A DNA stretch of 11,681 bases from Aquificaceae bacterium (GTDB taxonomy: Bacteria; Aquificota; Aquificia; Aquificales; Aquificaceae): NCBI GenBank assembly GCA_015487535.1, contig WFPN01000267.1, positions 1 to 11,681 on the forward strand, written 5' to 3'. This document shows positions 6,385 to 11,681 of the stretch, one piece after another (the stretch's first letter is position 1; each line of letters starts with the position of its first letter). The notes under the pieces are model-generated. The model was given only the letters and a program-made list of their open reading frames with translations, had not been told where the DNA came from and made no database searches. Both the position numbers and the translations under genes were made by a program.

Positions 6385-7617
6385 ATGAGAAATCAAAAGC
6401 AGAGGTGCTCTTTCTGTGGCAAGCCGCAGGAAGAGGCCGTGATACTGATAGCCGGTCCCTCAAACACCTTCATCTGTGACGAGTGTGTAGAGAAATGCCA
6501 TCATATAGTTAAGGAACAGAGGGTAGAGACGTACGAGCTCAATCTTGACGACCTCCCCACTCCAGAGAGGATAAAGAAGGTTCTGGACGAGTACGTAATA
6601 GGCCAGGAGAGGGCAAAGAAGGTCCTCTCGGTTGCCGTTTACAACCACTACAAGAGGATAAAGGCTAAGGAGTCCGGGATAGACCTGGGCGGTGTGGAGG
6701 TTGAAAAGAGCAACATCCTCCTCATAGGTCCGACCGGATCGGGAAAGACTCTCCTTGCTAAGACCCTGGCCAAGATCCTGAACGTTCCCTTCGCGATAGC
6801 CGACGCCACGTCCCTCACTGAGGCTGGTTACGTGGGAGAGGACGTTGAGAACGTCCTCACTAGGCTCCTCCAGAACTGTGGATACGACGTGGACGCTGCC
6901 CAGAAGGGGATAGTCTATATAGACGAGATAGACAAGATAGCTAAGAAATCGGGCATAAACCCCTCTATAACGAGGGACGTCTCCGGTGAGGGTGTCCAGC
7001 AGGCGCTTCTGAAGATAATAGAAGGCACTGTAGCGAACGTCCCCCCTCAGGGAGGAAGGAAGCATCCCCACCAGGAGTTCATACAGATAGATACTACGGA
7101 CATACTCTTCATATGCGGCGGAGCCTTCGTCGGCCTAGAGGAGATCATAAAGCACAGACTGGGCAAGTCCGTAATGGGCTTCGAGTCCTCCATAAAGAAA
7201 TCCATAGACGAGGAGAACGTCCTCGCCTTCGTGGAACCGGACGATCTGATAAAGTTCGGCCTTATACCTGAGTTCATAGGGAGACTCCCTGTCATAGCTA
7301 CCCTGGACGAGCTGGGTGAAGAGGATCTTGTAAGGATACTGGTAGAGCCGAAGAACGCCCTCGTGAAACAGTTCAAGAAGCTCCTCGAACTGGACGGTGT
7401 GGAGCTGGAGTTCACCGAGGAGGCCCTTAGGGAGATAGCAAGGGAGGCCATAAGGAGGAAGACTGGGGCAAGAGGCCTGAGGGCCATAATGGAAGAGATA
7501 ATGACCGACATTATGTTCGAGATACCCTCCCTTGGGAACGTCAAGAAGGTTATAGTGGACAGGGAAACTGTTACCAACAAGCAGAAACCCAAGCTCATCT
7601 ACGAGAAAGCCGTTTGA
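6385..7617 (+). CDS. clpX: ClpX, AAA+ unfoldase of the ClpXP protease
   Basis: ClpX recognises tagged proteins, unfolds them with ATP and threads them into ClpP. The 410-residue product has the family layout. An N-terminal C4 zinc-binding domain has Cys at 8, 11, 31 and 34. The AAA+ module has Walker A GPTGSGKT (115-122), pore-loop GYVGED (148-153), Walker B IVYIDEID (176-183), RKH loop (224-226) and the sensor-2 GARG (361-364). The ClpP-docking loop reads MGF (264-266) rather than the usual IGF/LGF. Two in-frame ATGs compete. I chose 6385 because GAGG at 6371-6374 sits about 10 bases upstream; the same purine tract abuts the ATG at 6376 with no spacer, and using that start would add only MKS. 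clpX follows clpP by 27 bases. lon does not follow it here. Confidence 0.96.
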   Translation: MRNQKQRCSFCGKPQEEAVILIAGPSNTFICDECVEKCHHIVKEQRVETYELNLDDLPTPERIKKVLDEYVIGQERAKKVLSVAVYNHYKRIKAKESGIDLGGVEVEKSNILLIGPTGSGKTLLAKTLAKILNVPFAIADATSLTEAGYVGEDVENVLTRLLQNCGYDVDAAQKGIVYIDEIDKIAKKSGINPSITRDVSGEGVQQALLKIIEGTVANVPPQGGRKHPHQEFIQIDTTDILFICGGAFVGLEEIIKHRLGKSVMGFESSIKKSIDEENVLAFVEPDDLIKFGLIPEFIGRLPVIATLDELGEEDLVRILVEPKNALVKQFKKLLELDGVELEFTEEALREIAREAIRRKTGARGLRAIMEEIMTDIMFEIPSLGNVKKVIVDRETVTNKQKPKLIYEKAV

Positions 7618-7618
7618 G

Positions 7619-8737
7619 ATGGAACGTCCCAGGGTAAGGTTTCTGGACGTTCAGCCTTACGGAGATCAGTTCCTCCTGAGGGACCCTTACGGGTTGTCTC
7701 CTCCACTCGTGGTTTCCCCTCAGCTGCTACTTTTGATGTCCCTCATGGACGGGAGCAGGAACGAGAGTGAGATAAAGGCAGAGTTCTTCAAAAGGACGGG
7801 AAGCATACTCAACACCGAGGACTACATGGAAGTACTGAGATTGCTCGACAAGAACCTCCTCCTTCTGAACGACAGGTTCGAAAGGGCACTTAAAGAGCTA
7901 AGAGAGAACATGCTGGCCTCTAAGGTACTAAAGCCATACCACGCGGGGGAAGCCTATCCCAGAGATCCAGATGAGTTGAAAAGGTTTATAGACTCTAGCC
8001 TGGAGGCCTCCGATAAGGACTCCCCCGTGGGAATCCTAGTTCCACACATGGACATGAGGGTGGCTATAAAAACGTACGGAAAGGTGTACGGAAGGGTAGG
8101 CTGGAAGCCAGATACTGTTGTAGTGCTGGGCGTTTCCCATTACATACACGAGACACCATTCTCAGTGTGTCCCCTGGATATAGAGACGCCCCTCGGCGTG
8201 CTTGAAACGGACAAGGAGGTAGTGGAAAAGCTGAGGGAGAGTTTTGAGCACGATATTTTCCAGGACATCATCTCTTACAGGATGGAGCACTCTATAGAGT
8301 TTCAGGCTGTGTTTGTAAAGCGTCTGTTCCCGAAGGCTAAGGTTGTGCCCGCCATAGTCTCCTACGGGAACGAGGACTCCCTTAAGGAGATCGCTCAGAA
8401 GATAAGCCACGCTATAAAGAGCAGGGACGTCCTGGTTATATCGAGCGTGGACATGAGCCACGTAGGGAAAAAGTTCGGGGACCCCTTCAGCTACGATCCC
8501 TCCTTCAGGGACAAGGAGTACATAAAGCTCTTGGAAAAACTTGAAAGCTCCTCCGCCTTTAAACTCCTGGAGTCTGACAACAACAGGACTAGGATAGACG
8601 GCCAGTTTACCAATTACGTTTTTACGGAGGTCCTAAAGGAGCTTGGGGTCAAGGAGGGAAAGGAGATAGACTACGACATATACAACGAGGAACCTACAGA
8701 CTCTAAAGTATCATACGCAGGAATGACCTTCTCCTGA
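7619..8737 (+). CDS. Memo-family protein (AmmeMemoRadiSam protein B-like) with extra N-terminal domain
   Basis: Residues about 104-372 match the Memo/LigB-like fold. The matching points are YHAGEAY (107-113), VPH with H143, LGVSH with H174, MEHSIEFQ (222-229), SSVDMSHVG (275-283) and the terminal VSYAGM (365-370). Relative to human MEMO1 metal ligands (H49, H81, C244), both His align but the Cys position is D327 in RIDGQ. Two His plus a carboxylate is the ligand set of class III non-heme iron dioxygenases. The first ~100 residues are an added domain, about 35 residues of strand-like sequence then LMSLMDGSRNESEI and a helix pair ending in LLDKNLLLL, resembling PqqD-like winged helices (RRE). 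Human MEMO1 (297 residues) lacks it. The biochemical role is not established. The start is 1 base after the clpX stop with no clear Shine-Dalgarno, suggesting coupling. No AMMECR1 or radical SAM partner lies in the window. Confidence 0.85.
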   Translation: MERPRVRFLDVQPYGDQFLLRDPYGLSPPLVVSPQLLLLMSLMDGSRNESEIKAEFFKRTGSILNTEDYMEVLRLLDKNLLLLNDRFERALKELRENMLASKVLKPYHAGEAYPRDPDELKRFIDSSLEASDKDSPVGILVPHMDMRVAIKTYGKVYGRVGWKPDTVVVLGVSHYIHETPFSVCPLDIETPLGVLETDKEVVEKLRESFEHDIFQDIISYRMEHSIEFQAVFVKRLFPKAKVVPAIVSYGNEDSLKEIAQKISHAIKSRDVLVISSVDMSHVGKKFGDPFSYDPSFRDKEYIKLLEKLESSSAFKLLESDNNRTRIDGQFTNYVFTEVLKELGVKEGKEIDYDIYNEEPTDSKVSYAGMTFS

Positions 8738-8752
8738 TCTGGCTTTTATAAT
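8723..8752 (+). promoter_or_regulatory. Candidate sigma70-type promoter for the SPOR-like gene and thyX
   Basis: A perfect -10 hexamer TATAAT (8747-8752) is preceded, across 18 bases, by ATGACC (8723-8728), which matches four of six bases of TTGACA. The -35 lies within the last codons of the Memo-like gene. Transcription would start at about 8758-8760, only about 3-5 bases before the ATG at 8763. Hexamers and spacing are seen; promoter activity is inferred. Confidence 0.45.
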
Positions 8753-8762
8753 ACTCTCGATA

Positions 8763-9449
8763 ATGGTTAAGATACTAATGCTTCTATTTTTACTAATCCA
8801 GGTGTCCTTCTCCTCAGAAGAGAAGTACTGTATCCAGGTGGCAACTTACAGGAGCTTCGAGCTTGCCAAGACCGACTTCGAAAGGATAAAGGACTTTCCT
8901 GGAGCGAGGATAGAGCTGAGGGGTGATGTCTATCTTCTCAGGGTAGGAGCTGAGGAGAGATCGAGAGATCTAACTCTAATGCTAAGGAAGGTAAGAAGGT
9001 TTTTCCCGGACGCCTTTGTAAAGAAGTGTGAGATAGACCCCTCGTACGTAGTGTATCCAGAGCCTAAAGATACTGAAGTAACCGAAGAGGCATCGGTTAG
9101 GGAATCGGAGTTGAAGGAAAGCATAGAGGAGCTCAGAAAAGAGATAAGTATGCTCAGAATGGAGGTAGCTTCTGCCAAGGCCGAGAGTAAGGACACTCCA
9201 GATTTTGAAAAGTTCCTATTTAGCGTGGGGATATTCCTGGGAGGTATGTTCCTATTTACCTGGTTCCTGATAATCCTTGTGTACAGAAGGATAGGAAGCG
9301 TGAGCCTACATGAAGCTAAGCTGGTGAACGATCTTCTCAGCCTTATAAAGGTCCTGAGCCATCTCGGAAAAGGGCACATCGTAAAGATGGAGAGGGGAAA
9401 GATAATGGTTTACGACAAGGAGAAAGATAGGTGGAAAGAGGTGGAGTGA
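8763..9449 (+). CDS. Secreted-N-terminus, single-TM protein with SPOR-like domain
   Basis: I recognise the domain plan but not a named protein. The 228-residue product starts with a signal-like segment (K3 then hydrophobic residues to about 17; no lipobox). A SPOR-like region follows (about 20-90) with the typical YCIQVATYRS opening, an A-x2-D-F-E-x-I helix and YLLRVGA. Then come a charged coiled-coil stretch (about 110-142), a strong TM segment (about 150-174, followed by YRR) and a cytoplasmic-looking tail. The inferred topology is SPOR in the periplasm and C terminus inside. SPOR domains bind peptidoglycan glycan strands lacking stem peptides, so an envelope or division role is possible. 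Cys 23 and Cys 89 bracket the domain and could form a disulfide. No ribosome site precedes the ATG at 8763; ATG 8778 would remove the N-terminal Lys. The TGA overlaps the thyX ATG by one base. Confidence 0.75.
   Translation: MVKILMLLFLLIQVSFSSEEKYCIQVATYRSFELAKTDFERIKDFPGARIELRGDVYLLRVGAEERSRDLTLMLRKVRRFFPDAFVKKCEIDPSYVVYPEPKDTEVTEEASVRESELKESIEELRKEISMLRMEVASAKAESKDTPDFEKFLFSVGIFLGGMFLFTWFLIILVYRRIGSVSLHEAKLVNDLLSLIKVLSHLGKGHIVKMERGKIMVYDKEKDRWKEVE
9437..9441 (+). promoter_or_regulatory. Ribosome site that decides the thyX start
   Basis: AGAGG at 9437-9441, within AAAGAGGTGG, lies 7 bases before ATG 9449. It favours this start over the in-frame GTGs at 9431 and 9446. Confidence 0.65.
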
Positions 9450-10402
9450 TGGAAGTCCACGTGATGGGTTCTGACCAGAGGATAGTAAGATGTGCGAGGG
9501 TATCTTTTGGCAAGGACGAGAAGGTAGATCCAGAGAGGGACAAGAGGCTCATAAGGTTTCTATTCAGGCACAGGCATGCATCGCCCTTCGAACACAACAT
9601 AATAGCCTTCGAGGGAACAAAGGAGAACTGGCTCAGCGTGCTCGGGAGGCTTGAGAGCCCTGCCGTTCAGATATACTACTCGGGAGGGTTTATATGGATG
9701 AACCTCAGGAACGCCATAAACTCAATTGAGCACCTTCCAGAAGGCATATTCGAGGAAGTAAAGAGGTTCTTCCCGGCAACGTGGAGCATAGTGGAAAGTG
9801 GAGGGAATATCTCGGACGAAGGACTCTCGAAATTACCCTATACAACGGACAGAGTTTTCCTTCAGGAGAAGGTGGAAACCTCCTCGGGCTGGGTAGGTCT
9901 GGTTGATAAGCTGGAGCTTGGGACGGATATGGATTACTACACCTTCATAGTCGAATGCCCCCTATTCGTAGCACGCCAGTGGCACAGGCACAGGTTCGGA
10001 TCCTACAACGAGATATCTAGAAGGTACACCACCTACGATATAAAGTTCTACATTCCCGAGGTGCTCAGAAAGCAGGCGAAATCCAACAAGCAGGCGTCCA
10101 TAGACGAGCCTGTAGAAGAGCCATTCCACACAGAGTTTCTGAAGGAGATAAAAAGGCTAATAGATGAGAGCCACACCCTCTACGAGAGGATGACGGAGAA
10201 AGAAGTTGCCAAGGAGCTCGCAAGGGGAATACTTCCACAGTTTATGAAGACCCGTTACTACTGGACGGTCCCCAGGATTGCCCTTGACAACTTCATAACC
10301 CTAAGAACCCACGAGGGTGCTCAAAAAGAGATCAGGGAGTTCGCAGAGGCCATAAGGGAGATGGTGGGGTACAAAGGAACGGACAAGAAGAACAGACTCT
10401 GA
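9449..10402 (+). CDS. thyX: Flavin-dependent thymidylate synthase ThyX, with large insertion
   Basis: ThyX makes dTMP from dUMP using FAD, NAD(P)H and methylene-tetrahydrofolate. The signature RHRFGSYNEISRRY is at residues 180-193. HRHASPFEH (41-49) and the C-terminal LARGILP (258-264) and LRTHEGAQKEIR (285-296) also match. R286 corresponds to the dUMP-binding R174 of T. maritima ThyX. At 317 residues it is longer than the usual 220-250: about 105 residues (about 56-163) interrupt the strand that normally runs directly from SPFEH to the RHR signature. Also, the motif that reads NARSLMNF in T. maritima reads PRIALDNF here (274-281), while the insertion carries N85-L-R87-x3-N91. The chosen ATG overlaps the preceding stop by one base (TGATG) and has a ribosome site; the open frame extends to GTG 9431. 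No thyA is in the window. The identity is sure; the effect of the insertion is not known. Confidence 0.94.
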   Translation: MEVHVMGSDQRIVRCARVSFGKDEKVDPERDKRLIRFLFRHRHASPFEHNIIAFEGTKENWLSVLGRLESPAVQIYYSGGFIWMNLRNAINSIEHLPEGIFEEVKRFFPATWSIVESGGNISDEGLSKLPYTTDRVFLQEKVETSSGWVGLVDKLELGTDMDYYTFIVECPLFVARQWHRHRFGSYNEISRRYTTYDIKFYIPEVLRKQAKSNKQASIDEPVEEPFHTEFLKEIKRLIDESHTLYERMTEKEVAKELARGILPQFMKTRYYWTVPRIALDNFITLRTHEGAQKEIREFAEAIREMVGYKGTDKKNRL

Positions 10403-10410
10403 AGGCTGCG

Positions 10411-11681
10411 CTACTTAAACCACTTCTCAATCACCTTCTGGGCTACTGCATCAGGAGTAAAGCCGAAGTGCTCAAAAAGGACCTTGCCCGGAGCAGATTT
10501 CCCAAAGCTCTCCATAGAGATAATCAGCCCATCTGACCCCACATACTTGTGCCAACATGATCCTCTCGCAGCCTCCACAACTACCCTCTTAGTAACCTCC
10601 CTCGGGAGAACGCTATCCTTATACTCATCGCTCTGGCTTTCGAAGAGCTCTATGCTGGGGAAGTTCACCACCCTAGTCTTTATACCTCTCCCCTCGAGTA
10701 TGTCCTTTGCTCTGAGGGCCACATGGACCTCAGAGCCTGTCCCTATAATTATCACATCCGGCGTCCCCTCACAATCGGAGAGAACGTACGCCCCCTTTTC
10801 TAGGTTCTCCTCAGAAGGGTATCTGCTCCTATCTATCAGAGGAACGCTCTGTCTTGTTAAAACGATAGCCGTCGGCCCGTTCTTTCTCTGGAGGGCTACC
10901 TTCCAGGCCACCTTCACCTCGTTTGCGTCCGCAGGTCTTATAACAACCAGGTTCGGTATAAGTCTTAGGGAAGGAAGCTGTTCAACTGGCTGATGGGTCG
11001 GCCCGTCCTCACCTAAACCTATCGAGTCGTGGGTAAGTACGTATATGACCTGTAAGCCGGCCATTGCGGCCAGCCTTATTGGAGGCCTCATGTAATCGGA
11101 GAATATAAGGAAGGTCCCACCGTACGGAAGGATCCCACCGTGGTAGGCCATCCCGTTCATTATTGCCCCCATGGCGTGTTCCCTCACCCCGTAGTGGATG
11201 TTCCTACCCGTAGGTGAATCCGCCTCGAAGTCTGGGTAGTTCTTAAGAACCGTGTTATTGGACTCGGATAGATCCGCAGAGCCGCCTAGCATAGTTGGTA
11301 TATAGTCAGCCATGATGTTCAGGACCTTCCCAGACGCCTTCCTCGTTGCCATAGGCTCCTCAAACTTGGGAACTTTTTCGTACCAATCAATGCTCCACTC
11401 CCTTCTAAAAGCTCTCTCCAGCTCTTCAGCAAGCTCGGGATATTCCTTCTTATACTCCTCAAATAGCTCCTCCCACTCCCTCTCTCTATCCTGACCCAGC
11501 TGGACGTGTCTTCTAGTGTACTCAAGGGCTTCCTTAGGAACGTAAAACTCCTGAACAGGCCAGCCAAAATGCTTCTTCGTCTCCACAACGTTTTCAGTAC
11601 CCAAGGGTGCGCCGTGAACCTTGGCTGTGTCCTGGAGTGGACTCCCGTAACCTATGTGGGTCCTGACAGATATAAAGGAAG
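10411..11681 (-). CDS. tkt: Transketolase, C-terminal two thirds (partial)
   Basis: Transketolase moves two-carbon ketol units between sugar phosphates using thiamine diphosphate, linking the pentose phosphate pathway with glycolysis, and serves ribose supply or the Calvin cycle. The frame is open from the right edge to TAG at 10413-10411, giving 422 residues; the usual length is about 660, so roughly the first 240 are outside. The visible part starts SFISVRTHIGYGSP, then HGAPLG, TKKHFGWP, the pyrimidine domain with the catalytic Glu in GVREHAMG (visible residue 167), the transketolase signature GLGEDGPTHQPVE (visible 221-233), and the C-terminal domain ending VIEKWFK. A TTG at 11604 can look like a start but encodes the Leu of HGAPLG and the frame continues upstream, so it is not one. 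The gene converges on thyX with 8 bases between stops; no strong hairpin terminator is visible there. Confidence 0.96.
   Translation of the reverse strand, partial: SFISVRTHIGYGSPLQDTAKVHGAPLGTENVVETKKHFGWPVQEFYVPKEALEYTRRHVQLGQDREREWEELFEEYKKEYPELAEELERAFRREWSIDWYEKVPKFEEPMATRKASGKVLNIMADYIPTMLGGSADLSESNNTVLKNYPDFEADSPTGRNIHYGVREHAMGAIMNGMAYHGGILPYGGTFLIFSDYMRPPIRLAAMAGLQVIYVLTHDSIGLGEDGPTHQPVEQLPSLRLIPNLVVIRPADANEVKVAWKVALQRKNGPTAIVLTRQSVPLIDRSRYPSEENLEKGAYVLSDCEGTPDVIIIGTGSEVHVALRAKDILEGRGIKTRVVNFPSIELFESQSDEYKDSVLPREVTKRVVVEAARGSCWHKYVGSDGLIISMESFGKSAPGKVLFEHFGFTPDAVAQKVIEKWFK

Noticed and set aside
5422..6396. Minus-strand open frames of about 155 codons opposite tig and clpP
   Set aside because: Shadows of conserved genes, with Ser/Leu-rich low-complexity products and no plausible ribosome sites.
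6460..7598. Long minus-strand open frames opposite clpX (203 and 183 codons)
   Set aside because: They mirror a highly conserved plus-strand gene; the codon bias leaves few stops on the opposite strand, and the products have no recognisable domains.
9431..9448. GTG at 9431 as the thyX start
   Set aside because: It would overlap the SPOR-like gene by 19 bases; ATG 9449 has a properly spaced ribosome site and a TGATG junction.
10484..10993. A 169-codon plus-strand frame opposite tkt
   Set aside because: Antisense to the conserved transketolase region; Ser/Thr-rich shadow composition.
11602..11604. TTG start for a short transketolase-like protein
   Set aside because: The frame continues to the window edge with conserved transketolase residues (RTHIGYGSP), so this is an internal Leu codon of a longer gene.
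1..11681. Mobile elements, CRISPR arrays, integrases or riboswitches
   Set aside because: I saw no spaced direct repeats, terminal inverted repeats around a transposase, or riboswitch-like leader; the window is densely packed core genes.

Overview
This window looks like chromosomal core sequence from a thermophilic bacterium, most likely a member of the Aquificota. The reasons are a strongly purine-rich coding strand, heavy use of AGG and ATA codons, charge-rich Lys/Glu proteins, very tight gene packing with start/stop overlaps, and a flavin-dependent thymidylate synthase. I cannot place it to genus. There is no CRISPR array, insertion sequence, phage gene or attachment site, and no stretch over 300 bases without a gene.

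Layout. Positions 3-8737 form one uninterrupted run of plus-strand genes with gaps of 0-20 bases: the 3' end of an unrecognised helical protein, mnmA (tRNA U34 2-thiolation), a large membrane c-di-GMP enzyme with Cache, HAMP, GGDEF and EAL parts, a class II tRNA-Leu(UAG), tig (trigger factor), clpP, clpX, and a Memo-family protein. A second short plus-strand pair follows a plausible promoter at 8723-8752: a secreted/membrane SPOR-like protein (8763-9449) and thyX (9449-10402). A transketolase gene (10411 to the right edge) converges on thyX from the minus strand with only 8 bases between the stops.

How the genes work together. The core is the conserved tig-clpP-clpX proteostasis cluster: trigger factor folds nascent chains, and ClpX unfolds substrates into the ClpP chamber. 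Upstream are translation genes (mnmA, tRNA-Leu) with a c-di-GMP turnover protein inserted between them. The Memo-like gene follows clpX at a 1-base gap, where lon often sits in proteobacteria. thyX supplies dTMP and tkt supplies pentose phosphates.

I found no wholly new multi-gene system. The points most worth a second look are: (a) the Memo-like protein has an extra N-terminal ~100-residue domain resembling PqqD/RRE winged helices, and Asp where human MEMO1 has its metal-binding Cys, which would give a two-His-one-carboxylate site; (b) ThyX carries an insertion of about 105 residues containing an N-x-R-x3-N motif, while the corresponding C-terminal motif is altered; (c) the 3' base of the tRNA is also the A of a false in-frame upstream ATG for tig, with the true Shine-Dalgarno only 7 bases after the tRNA; (d) the SPOR-like gene may be transcribed as a leaderless mRNA. 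Family comparisons (T. maritima ThyX, human MEMO1, E. coli MnmA, ClpP and trigger factor) are from memory, not from a search.
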